Shown in pieces: positions 11,840 to 21,450 of a stretch of DNA of 64,000 nt (position 1 is its first letter; every line of letters begins with the position of its first letter). A program made the translations under genes and the position numbers. The notes below the pieces were generated by a model. It made no database searches. It had not been told where the DNA came from and saw only the letters and a program-made list of their open reading frames with translations. Source of the DNA: Linnemannia schmuckeri (lineage: Eukaryota; Mortierellomycota; Mortierellomycetes; Mortierellales; Mortierellaceae); assembly GCA_029449235.1 (NCBI GenBank), contig JANATG010000004.1, positions 3,038,001 to 3,102,000 of the forward strand, written 5' to 3'.

Positions 11840-13098
11840 AAAAAAACCCCCCATTTTAAAGTTCCCGCTGCTGGACTGGATTTCCGGGCGGCAGAAAAAA
11901 AAAGAAAAAAAAAAGAAAAAGCGAAAAGGGTGAGGGAGGGATATGCGCTCTTTTTTTTGTGGTCGTGCGCACATCCAAACAACACAAAAAATACACATCA
12001 CTCGCAGGACAGGAGAGGAAAACAGGGAAGGGGAGAAAGAGAGACATGCCAACAACGCAAATAACAACAAGAGCTGAATGTCACAGATGCTAATCGATTT
12101 TTTTCCCGCTCTATTTCAATTGTTGTTATTTATTCTGTGTTACTATCTTATCCAGGGGCGTCACTTCGACCAACAAATCAACCTCAGGATGCAGACAGGC
12201 CGCGTCTGGAATCAATCGCCAGCGGAGGGATGAGTTGTTGCAGGAGAAGGCCCGCCTCGAACAGGAACACAGTCGCCTCGTCCAGATGAGAGCCCAAGTG
12301 GACGGTGCGATCAAGGACACCCTCACCAACGAGAACACTGCTCGGTATGTTCCATTTTTTTTTCTATTTTACATCCGTCGTCATAGACCTTGTTACCTAG
12401 CAGAGGACTTATCAGACGACTAATCACAACGTGTTCACTCTCCCCTTTAATAGCTATGCCTATGTGACTATGGAGGATATCAAGAAGGTCGATTCTCTTC
12501 AGGATTCACTTGTCTTGGCTGTTTCTACTCCTTACGAGACATACATGCAGTTGGACGACCGATCGCCTGACGTAAGTAACACTCATGGAAAAACGGCGGT
12601 TTTATCGTGAGGACGGGTCTGCGATTGAATCCCTTACTCCAAGGAGAGTTGTATTTACTCACCAAAATATCTCCCTGTCTCTGTTTAAAATAGCCATCCC
12701 AGCCGTTCGTGATGAACTTGGAGCACAAGACCGCTGCTGGAGATGTTAACTTTAGCACCTTTGTTGTCCCACCCCGCTGCCCTGGATCGCCTTTCTTGTC
12801 CTCGGACTCTTCCACTGAGGGATCGACAGACTACTCCTCGCTAGATGACTACTCTTCTTCGGAATCCTCGACTGACGAGTCGGACTATTCGTCGTCTTCT
12901 GATGATTACAGCGATGAGTCGTCGGATTGCTCTTCTTCTTCGGACGAGGATGATGAGGAATCTGTCCAGCCCCTTCGCAAGACCTTGATTGGCAACCACG
13001 CCGTTATCTCGAACTTGCCCCAGCAGGACATTGTCACCATCTACAGCGCCGCGATGGAGGAGGAAGATGCCAGCGAGACCGAGTACATGAGCGAGTAA
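8217..13098 (+). CDS. E2F-family transcription factor
   Basis: Six exons (8217-8297, 10019-10142, 10849-11047, 12156-12344, 12454-12571, 12694-13098) join in phase to 371 residues. Exon 3 (about 69-135) is the winged-helix DNA-binding domain: SLGMLTKQFIHLL, LDLNQTANKLGVQKRRIYDI and TNVLEGIDLIEKF. RRIYDITNVLEG is diagnostic of E2F as opposed to its partner DP. Exon 4 gives a leucine/charged helix (LLQEKARLEQEHSRLV), expected to dimerise with DP. Exon 5 (YAYVTMEDIKKVDSLQD) corresponds to the marked box. Residues ~274-325 are a striking Ser/Asp/Glu tract. I see no clear pocket-protein binding motif at the C-terminus. E2F controls G1/S genes; early-diverging fungi retain it, while most Dikarya use SBF/MBF instead. 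The ATG is in an ACCATG context. Introns 1 and 3 exceed 1 kb and contain E2F-like motifs. Confidence 0.93.
8467..8477. promoter_or_regulatory. E2F-like site, TGGCGCCAAAA, in E2F intron 1
   Basis: The reverse complement, TTTTGGCGCCA, matches the classical E2F consensus TTTSSCGC with its T-rich arm. It lies 170 bp into the first intron. Function is inferred from the motif only. Confidence 0.4.
9651..9985 (+). promoter_or_regulatory. Two TTTCCCGCC E2F-like sites in E2F intron 1
   Basis: Exact 9-mers TTTCCCGCC occur at 9651-9659 and 9977-9985, the second only 34 bp before exon 2. TTTCCCGCC is a strong E2F consensus half-site. The location suggests possible autoregulation, which is inference. Confidence 0.4.
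11144..11152 (+). promoter_or_regulatory. TTTCCCGCC E2F-like site in E2F intron 3
   Basis: A third exact match lies about 100 bp after exon 3. A near match, TTTCCCGCT, lies at 12102-12110, just before exon 4. Function is inferred. Confidence 0.35.
11758..11776 (+). repeat. G19 homopolymer in E2F intron 3
   Basis: An uninterrupted run of 19 G, followed 30 bp later by a ~30-nt A tract (about 11806-11835). A run this long can form G-quadruplexes in DNA or pre-mRNA, and it is also a common site of sequencing or assembly error. Confidence 0.85.
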
Positions 13099-14813
13099 GC
13101 GCTCTACCCAGTTCTTGGTTTCCTTTGCGCATCTCTCTGCTGCTTTCGTCGGTCTGTCTTCTCGACAAGTGGACAAGTCGTCTTGTATATTTTCTTTCAT
13201 CCGTCGTTACTTTTGAGTGGATGAGATCTCTCGGTTTCTCCCTTTTTCTGTTTCGATCATACCACGTTCTTTTGCTTTCTTTTCTTTTCCTTGTACATTA
13301 CTCATACGTTCGATACCAAAAATTTGTACCCTTGCACATCTTGTTTTCTATCCTTTCAGTACCATATGCACCATTGACAACACGTTTGAAAACACTTCGT
13401 TTTTCGATCGCTCTATATACCTTTTTGCAATACCTCAAAAGTCAATTAAAAACAAGTTAAAAATTGAATAAGGATAAAGGAGAGCGATGGAAAAAAAATG
13501 AGCACGGCCATTTTTGCTGAATATGTAGAAAAAAAAAAAGATCTGCTGAGATGCAGGATTACCACGCGAAAAAAAGAAAGCTGATCGATGGTTTTTTTTT
13601 TTTCGTTGGACCCTGCGAGCGACGGACGGAAAGAAGGGTTGTGGATAGAAGGGACGCGACCGTTGGAGAGGGGCACTTTCTTAAAAAGGGAGACAATCCA
13701 AGAATAGAACATTGGACCATTCCTTAGGGGAAGTGGAGGAGGGATGGGAGGGGAAGACGTGTGCAAAAACAAAAAAAAGAAAAAAAAATCAGGGACGGTT
13801 GGGTTTTTTATTATAATGGAACAATGTGTTTTACTTGCTTTGAATGCTCCTAGTTTCCACATATGTAGAGACACGTAGCTTATGCTATTGACCTGATTCA
13901 CACACCTTCACACATGTGTAGTATTCAATTGATATATACAACATGCCATTTTACACATAATTGCATGCAGCTGCACTTGTTTATTCTTGTTCCTCGGCTC
14001 AAGGTGGAGCTCTTCTATACTTTTTTTTCTTTCTAACTGTTGTTTGTCATATTAACTCTTTCAATTCACACGAGGAACTCCCGAGGAAACTCCGAGGAAA
14101 CGGTGTCGCACAAACATAAAAAAAAAGAAAAAAAAAAGACAAAAATAACGCCGTTCTCACGTCTGCGCTTTTTTTTTTGTCCCACCTAACCCCCCCCCAA
14201 CAACAACAACAACAACCAGTTTTTTTCTCTTTCGTTCGTTCATTTTTCTTCTTTTTGCCTTTCTTTTCTCCGCCTCTCCCTCCTTCTCACTTTGTCTGTT
14301 TTTCACTCTCTCAGTTCTCTGTGTCTTTTTTTGGACTAATTTTTTCCCGCCAAAAAGAGAAAAATGACGGCATCGAGCAGCATGCAAAAGGGAAAAAAAG
14401 ATGACAGGAGGGAACAAAGGAAGGAGGGAAGGAGGGAAAACAGAACGAGAAGGAGGGAAAACACAGAGAGGGAAGGAGGGAAGATAAAAAATCTGAAAAG
14501 AGGGGAAAAAGAGATGACATGAGATAAGGGGGAGGGACACACGCAAAATGGACCCCCCTTCCTACTCCCTCCTCCTCCCGCCATATGACATCTTGTTTTT
14601 TGCTTTTTTTTTTTTTTTTTTTGCTGTTATTTTATTTCATGCATGGGGGGTAAAGAGAAAGCACAGGGAAGAGAAACGTGGGTGAGCAAGGCGAGATTGA
14701 GATAGAGTAAAGATACAAAGATATGTGCGATATGTGCGAGAAAGATATGGTACAGAGCATGGTTTGAAGAGGACGGTAAGCAACAAAAAAAAAAAAAGGG
14801 CGACAAGGCATTC
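13099..14813. other. Convergent intergenic region between E2F and TAF11
   Basis: The 3' ends of E2F (+) and TAF11 (-) face each other across 1.7 kb. It holds AT-rich sequence, several homopolymers (including a ~20-nt T run near 14602-14621) and purine-rich GGGAGG runs at 14400-14530. An E2F-like TTTCCCGCCAAAAA lies at 14343-14356, although no promoter is expected here. Open frames across it are low complexity and I do not call them. Confidence 0.5.
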
Positions 14814-16246
14814 TTAGCGGCAGAACATGCGGCGCTTATAGCCATAGGAGGTCTGGACTCCTTTGCCCCTCTGAACCTCCTCTTTCTTGTACCGTCGTTG
14901 CGCTTCTCGAAGATGTTCAGGCCGGATTGGGCCCGTTTCTCCCCAATCCTCCATCACCTCTCGTGCTATTATTGAATTCACATGGCATACATAGAGGGTG
15001 GTAAAGAGAGGTTAGGTGCCATCTCAAGAGCGAATGTTGTTTTCTAAGTGACACGTAAATTGCCTTTGATAGATATATAGATATGCAGTATTTTACCTTT
15101 CTCGACCATCTCGCCGACAAAGACTTTGCAGAATCCAGCAACAACAAAGGCCATTGTCTGCGTCACCTGTTGGTTCAGAATCGTTCCCACCAGCTAATAC
15201 ATATGTAGTACACGTCAAAGCGCACCATCATGTCAGTACATCGACGCTGATCGTTCTCAAAACACAAACATGCCGCTCTTGCAAACATGAGGGAGAAAGT
15301 CATAAAACATACCTTCTTGACGGTGGAGCGACCGAGAACAGAGCGACGATACACTTCGTATCGCTGCAACTGCTCATCAGAGAAACAGTCCAGCAGCGCC
15401 CTATCAAGGTGCAAAGTCGAAAAAAAAAAGTGATCTCAACAGGTCAGAGTACTGCCCTGAATAAGCATCAACTCACTTCAAAGCAATAAGAATAATACTA
15501 AATCAAAGTCAGGTAACATACTTGAGTTCATCTTTGCTGCGTCCTCGTGTGCTGGCCTCCTGATTCCATTCATATTCAGTATATTCGGGTTCCTCCTCAT
15601 GATCATCATCGTCTTCATCCTTGCCTTCACCTCCCGCATCACCGGCTTCTCCACCTGTCTCTCCTCCCTCTACAGTAGCGCCATTAGGTCCGACTCCTGG
15701 CTTCCGGATCTCGCTGTCGTCGCCATCTTCGTCTCGCGCGCCACCAGGCAGACCAGCTCCTCCAGCGCCACCAAAACCAGATCCTGAGTCAGCCCGGTTT
15801 GCGCCTTCACCTGTTGTGTTGTTTCCTGCGTTCGCTCCAGCGCCACCAGCAGCAGCGCCCGCAGCGCCAGCTTTACCAGCAGCTCCGCCTTTCGCCTTCT
15901 TTCCTCCTGCTGTCCCCGTGCCTGTTGCTCCTGCTGCACCAGCAGGGATCTTCTTTCCATCTTTATCCTTCTTCTCTCGCTTCTTATAAGGGCCTTTAAC
16001 CATCCTCTGTCCAGATTTGCCGACCCCTCCAGCAGCAGGCACATTCGGCAACTGATTGCGCGCAGTGATGCTGTCCAGATTGCGAGGCAGTTTCTGTTTC
16101 TTGGGTTTGTGTAATGACGGCGTGGCCGCAGCGTTCTTGCGACGCTTTGTAGGTGTTGCAGGCGTTGAGGGGCCAGCAGGTCCAGGTGATGGCGCTCCTG
16201 CTCCTCCTCCTCCTGGCATGGCGGGTGAAGAAGCTGATTCGTCCAT
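14814..16246 (-). CDS. TAF11: TAF11, histone-fold subunit of TFIID
   Basis: Four exons (16246-15522, 15400-15313, 15193-15097, 14965-14814) join in phase to 353 residues. Residues 1-240 are Gly/Ala/Pro-rich with Lys clusters and an acidic stretch before the fold. Residues ~242-350 carry the TAF11 histone fold: LLDCFSDEQLQRYEVYRRS, GTILNQQVTQTMAFVVAGF, CKVFVGEMVEKAREVMEDWG, then RPEHLREAQRRYKK. This is the whole conserved domain, including the helices that pair with TAF13. TAF11 helps TFIID bind TBP and TFIIA at core promoters in the nucleus; this is established for the family. Human TAF11 is about 211 residues, so the G/A-rich N-terminus is a long lineage-specific extension. The stop is at 14814-14816. 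Confidence 0.93.
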
Positions 16247-16427
16247 TGTGTAGACGGCGGTTGTGTTGGCTTTTTTTTTAAGATTTTACAACCTTTTATG
16301 TCAGTTGAGGCTGGGGGACAATGGGTGCCATAATTACGTCACCGAAGCGACTCATCATAGTATCTACTATCCTCATACCTGCACTAACGTGTGTGGGCGA
16401 ACCAACACACAAATATGAAAAACTAGA

Positions 16428-19400
16428 CTACTTCCGCGCACCCTTTCCACCGCGCGCCGGGCTTGAGCTAGAGGCAATGGCAGACCTCTTTGGTCGGCCT
16501 TGAGTTCCGTCCGTGGTACTTGAGGTACAGGCAGGCCGTTTTCGATGTCCTGGTGATCGACTCGTTGTGTTAGTGCTCCCGCTGCTGCCGCTTCCAGGGG
16601 TTGCATTTGAGAGTGTACTCGATCCGGCGCCGGTACTAGCCATCCAAGGAAGAGATCCGTCCGGAGCCATAGGCTGGAGATACTCTGGACGCTCCTACTT
16701 CTCAAGGTATCCTCGCACAAGGTTGGCCATGTTCTCTGCCGCCATAACGTCACGGTGGTGATAAACATGGCATGTTGGGTAAAAGAAACAGCGGAGGGTG
16801 ACCTGGGTGACGAAGAGCCCACAGTGAAGACATTTTTTGCTCGTATAATATTCATTGAGTCCAACAACCAGGTAACCCAACGACCTCGCCTATTTTGAAG
16901 GAAACGGGCAATCATATTAATTACTTTTTTGTTTGTTTTGCGGATGACAGGTATTCGCAGGTGTCAATCCTTAATGATATTCTTGAATCAATGGTTACCT
17001 TTTTCACAAAAAAAGATAGGAAAGTAGTCAATAGAGGAGAGTCCACTCTTGACCAAACACTTGCCCAGTCCTACTCCAATCAAAACAAGGTTTTTTGGAT
17101 CATGTCGACGCCCAATACTTCCTCCAATGATACTAAGGAGGCGGTCGGCAAGCAGTTGGTACTCATATTGACGGGCACGCTCCCTGTCCCACTTGTGGCG
17201 TTTGTACAACTGGTCTCGGCCCGCATAGACCTCCAATAGTCTCTCCTCGACCCGCCTCAGCTCTGCAATGTAGCTGATCACAATCGCCCCCTCGTCTTTC
17301 AAAGGTGGAAGTCCAGTCTCGATTCCTGCAATCGTTTGCTGTTCCTCACCTACATCCAGCAACGTCTGCTTCTCGTCCTCCAGCCACCGACGGAAGCGGA
17401 ATGTTGCTTGGTACACCGCCTTTTGTTTCACCGCCAGATTATTAAACACCGTTCTTGTCGAGACAAGAGGAGAGGTTGTCTGTTACTCTGGGATTGAAAC
17501 CGAGATGGGGATAGGAAAAGAGATTGAGGATGTCGATGCTGCTGTCGGTTCCACACAGGTAGCAACGATCCCTTCCATGCTTGAAGTTACCCTGTCGACT
17601 TCCTTGCCTTTTTCAGTCTTGAACGAGTCGTCCGGAATATCCGCAAAGGCGCCAATGACACACGCCTTCCCGCCATCCAAAGTCAACGTCTTGATCTTCT
17701 TGGGTTGAACTCCTGGCCAATATTTAGCGACGTCGTCCTTGCAGGTAATGACATTCCTGATCTCGGGTAGGAGGTAATCGACTCCGCCGACAGTCGAAGT
17801 CAATCTTGATGGCAGCCTGTCCTCTGCAATACGGCAAAATCGAACATCCTGAAGCTCTCAAAGCTTGAATGCCAACAACTGTATCCTGAACCCGTCATTC
17901 TTTAGAGAGCCTCGAAGGACATATTTCTTTGTGGTATGGACACTGGGCTCGAGCCATTCATTCTGGACATCCGTTAAGTGACTCCGGATCTGATCCAAGG
18001 ACCACGGCTCGACCGCAGATCGATGACCAGCTTGCTTCCGCTGTCGGCTTGATGAGACCTTGAGGGGCGACGTCGGCAACAAAGTTCTTGATGATGAAAC
18101 CAAGCTCTTCTCCTGCTAGCCATGTGTCAAGGTCGCTCACTGAAGTGATGGTCGAGTTATCCAACTCGCCCAACCGCACCAATCTTTCCTTCAGCGATGT
18201 ACGCTTCCAGAAGAAAGCTGCAATCTCCCTCTCCGAGAAGGATACGAAAGGTTGCTGTGAGGAGGTAATGGGCACAATCCGACGGCTGTTTCCCGTGAGC
18301 TTGTTCAAGTAGAGAAAGTTCTCGACTGCGGAAACATCTGATCGAATCTGAATGTCGACATCTCCTCGTACGACGTCTTTGTCTTTCATTGCCTTGAGCT
18401 ATGCAAGAAAAAGATAAAATGAATTAAATAATATTCGCGTTATTTTTTCTTGTGCGATGAAAGCATAACAGCATACCAGAATTAGCCAGAGATATTTCAG
18501 CCTATACATTATCGTGGAGACCACGGCTCCCATGCCCATACATTCGTCTCAGCTCGACAGCCAGATGACCAGACACAGATCGGACCAAATATGTTGGTGT
18601 GAATGGCGCGGTTTCCCGAAGTTCCTTGCGCGCTCGAACTGGATCATGTATCCCGTCCTTCACCAACCAGGCAACAAGCTGATTAGCAACAGCACCTGCC
18701 TTGGAGTTCTCCTTCGAACAGTTTCCTGAATAAAGATACATCGGGAAAGATATTAGGAAGCAGAACTCCTTGTCCTGCCTGTTCGCGGCATCGGAGTTAT
18801 CGTTCTCCTTGTTGCCGCCGGCATCCTCCTCATCCTTATCGATATTCACAGGCTTGACCGACTCGCCAATCGACAATAGTATCCTCCGTTCCGCCTCTGT
18901 GATAGAGGCCTTCCTGCACTGAAGTCGATGTAATTCGGTCATCGTTTGGGGTGGCGTCATTAATTCCAACATAGTCCTTCGCTCCTCCTCCACCTTATCC
19001 ATGCGATCCCTCAGCATTTCCACGAAATGGCCAATAAGACGCTGAGCCTCACGTTTCACGCCCGCGGCCAGCCGTGGGGCCTCCTGCAAACAATCGACTA
19101 CCTCCTGCTGCTCCTCAGTAAGAGCGTCAGTGCCGGCAATTCCGTCCATCACCACGCGTCTGACGTTCGCACGCACTGTGCCAATCTCTAAAGAAGACGT
19201 TGGGTAGTGCCAGTTCATTGACCGCACGAGACCATTCCTGTCGAGATCTGCCAGCGATTTCTTCTGAGGCCCAGATGAGTCTTTGTCGCCCTTCGGTTTG
19301 GACTTTTTGATCGAAACACTGTTGGTCTGCGCCGGCTCCCGGTAGAACTTGAGCTTGAACTGTTTGGCCTTGGGAGGTGGGCTATGGACAATCTGGTGCG

Positions 19401-19645
19401 TTCTCTCTTTGAAGGAAAACCGACCTCGATTCCTCGGAATTCGCGTCCTGACCAATGAAAGATGCCCGTCTGCATTCGGGTTAGAGGTCAGAGAGGGACT
19501 CTGTTGTGAAGGTCCGGGAGTCAGTGCGGATTGTGACGATGAAGCAGTAGTAGTGTTGGCCTTGGGGACAACCTTGGATGACTCGACTGTTCTGTACCGG
19601 TTATAAGTCTTTGACGATGGCAACCGTACAACGTCGTCCTTGGTT
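16428..19645 (-). other. Fanzor/TnpB-like RuvC domain of the fusion pseudogene
   Basis: After a disordered linker (NRYRTVESS, RFSFKERTHQIVHSPPP) comes RSMNWHYPTSSLEIGTVRAN, a Fanzor-type N-terminal block, then FTPTYLVRSVSGHLAVEL. RuvC-I is KTLTLDGGKACVIGAFA (Asp codon 17675-17677). A RuvC-II region is NLVLIGVGLGK. The zinc ribbon begins NEYYTSKKCLHCGLF and RuvC-III is HHRDVMAAENMAN (Asp codon 16749-16751). This block order matches Fanzor proteins, eukaryotic relatives of IS200/IS605 TnpB that act as RNA-guided DNA nucleases. The ribbon has lost one Cys. No omega-RNA-like structure could be judged by eye downstream. Confidence 0.85.
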
Positions 19646-19745
19646 CTATTTATTAAAAATCAACCAAATGAAATGGTGAGAAATACACTTCGCAAATTAT
19701 TCTTCACAAAGTACAAAGCCCTTTAATAGTGCATGGTATAATTAC

Positions 19746-20850
19746 CTCTCCTTGGCTCCTGCTGCTCCAATATTTTTCAAAGACTCATGCTTGATACAGG
19801 ACTCTTTGAATCTGTCCTGCAATACATGAAAGAGTTGCTGGGCTTGCGACTCTTGGACCAAAGGCTCTACACATTCTTGTTGTAAAAGAACGAACACCCG
19901 TATAGAGTTCTGGAAGGTCTCCTTCTCAGTGTTCTTCACCATGACTTGACCGGGGGTGAGGTAAGCAGCGACGATCTCTTGGGTGTTTATTGAAGAGGAA
20001 AAGTAATCAGAGTTAGAATTCGATTTGTAAGATAGTATTTTAACAGAGAATGCCAAAATAAAATTGCCAGCTAAATTACCTGGCCTTGGCCCAATCTCCT
20101 TGATGATACTGAAGTTAGTTGCTGGTCCCAGCGAGTAGATATTCCTATGATAGTCATTCCTCGAAACTACAGCGAGAGCCGTCAGCTGGATCTGGGAGAT
20201 CCCCAGAGTTGCGAGTATATCAAGGATCTTGTATACAAGGATAAGGTTGTTGGACACCGGACGCCAGAGGGTCACAATTGATCGATACGCCAGCATATCG
20301 CTGTTCTTGGAAATAAGGATGTCATTAAGCTGAGCGTCCCGAGCCATGGCAACATCGGCTTCGGTGGTGCAAATGACGACCGTCCATCCGCGATTCTCCA
20401 TGTACTTTGCAACTCCAAGCGACTCGTCAGCGACCAGTAAAACGAGGACGCAAGCCCAGCCTGGATGTCGGTAAAGTGCCGCTTCCGGATTCTCATGCCA
20501 TTATTTAGCCGTTCTTCGAAAGTGTCGGTGCTCTTCTCCGTCCGGTCCAGGGCCTTGTACCGTGTTTCTTCTCGTGTCTTGGCCGTGTTCACCTTCTCCA
20601 CCGCCTGTAAACCGTCGATGTATAGAATCATGTTGAGTGTATTTCCGAACCGCTCAATATCCTTCTCCAGAATCCTGTGTGCTTCCTTCCCGGACTTCTT
20701 GGAGTATGCATCTTGAATGACGCGGTAACAATTGGCCAAGATGTCGAAGCGGCGTGTTCCGGTTGTGACTGATGCGAGAATTGAGATGTAGGGTGAAACG
20801 GGGTTGTAGCCCTTCCTACGAATGAAAGGGTACCAGTCGAAGAGTCCCAT
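19746..20850 (-). other. XPG/FEN1-like nuclease domain of the fusion pseudogene
   Basis: The start MGLFDWYPFIRRKGYNPV resembles the MGI-x-GL N-terminus of Rad2-family nucleases. Aspartates in RRFDILANCY and LYIDGLQAVEK fit the first two metal-binding positions. After the frameshift near 20425 the frame resumes with KYMENRGWTVVICTTEADVA, where TEAD fits the conserved XPG-I glutamate/aspartate motif. ILISKNSDMLAY follows; its first Asp appears to be Asn. LTALAVVSRNDYHRNIYSLG would be in the helix-hairpin-helix region. An intron at 20079-19978 (GTAATT to AAG) keeps phase. Enzymes of this superfamily cut flap or bubble DNA. Confidence 0.7.
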
Positions 20851-21450
20851 GGTGTTGGCGCTTGTGCTTTTGGAGTCAGAAGAAAGGAATATTGGCGAGG
20901 ATGGTTGTTCGTTGAATAGTAAAATTGAAAAAAATGACGAAGGGAAAAGCGAATCGACTCTTTAAACGGGTTCTGTGTGTCGATTAGTTGCTGCCAATTC
21001 TTTCCTAGAATAGAGGACGGGGGGCGCGTCGTTGACTATCGGGGCGCGTGATGTATGTATATAGAGAACTCAGATAAGAGCTGCGAGGAAACACAAGTAA
21101 CCAAATAATTTTACATTGGCTAAGACCACAATTTTTCTTGTCGCTTACACTCTAAAACTTGTAAGGTGTAGCAAGGGCACACGTCAACATATAACGCGTT
21201 TTTTTTTGTCGCGGAAGGGAGGCAGAAGGGGTGCAAGTGTTATTTTGTCAAGTTCAGGAAAGGGAAACAATGTGGGTTTCCCATCAAGAGAGAAGAGCGA
21301 TAGTAGAGATATATTCATATTGTTCTCCGTTATGAGGAAATAGATGCTGGTGGTAGAGTGACCAGTGGAAAGGATAGTGGAAGAAAGAGAGTAAAAAAAA
21401 TTCCCTCAGTTAATAATGACGTCTCTGAATTTAATTAAGTTGCATACATA
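20851..21450. other. Intergenic between Fanzor pseudogene and ceramide synthase
   Basis: It should contain the old promoter of the pseudogene and the 3' end of the ceramide synthase transcript. GC-rich GGGGCGCGT repeats occur near 21020-21048 and a TATATAG near 21056-21063. I see no inverted repeat or target duplication marking an element edge. Confidence 0.5.

Larger units (their letters stand above)
16428..20850 (-). pseudogene. Decayed XPG/FEN1-like nuclease fused to a Fanzor (TnpB-like) RuvC nuclease
   Basis: One splice-connected minus-strand unit of about 1,330 codons: 20850-20080, 19977-19746, 19645-18508, 18398-16999, 16889-16428. The N-terminal ~330 codons resemble XPG/FEN1 nucleases and the remainder is a Fanzor. 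Donor and acceptor phases join the two halves in frame across the intron 19745-19646 (KER then TKDDVV). Lesions: frameshift near 20420-20435; frameshift near 18045-18060; TGA at 17858-17860; TAA at 17483-17485; frameshift in or near a T7 run at about 17008-17014; TAG at 16695-16697, after which recognisable coding continues to the stop at 16428. A zinc-ribbon Cys appears replaced by Tyr (codon 16779-16781), and the XPG motif reads SKNSD where SxDSD is expected. No transposase, terminal repeat or target duplication was found at the edges. I recall similar full-length proteins from Mortierella-type fungi, but could not check this. Confidence 0.85.

Noticed and set aside
18502..18504. In-frame TAG after GLHDN in the Fanzor part
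   Set aside because: An intron GTATAG...CATAG (18507-18399) removes it and restores phase, so I do not count it as a lesion.
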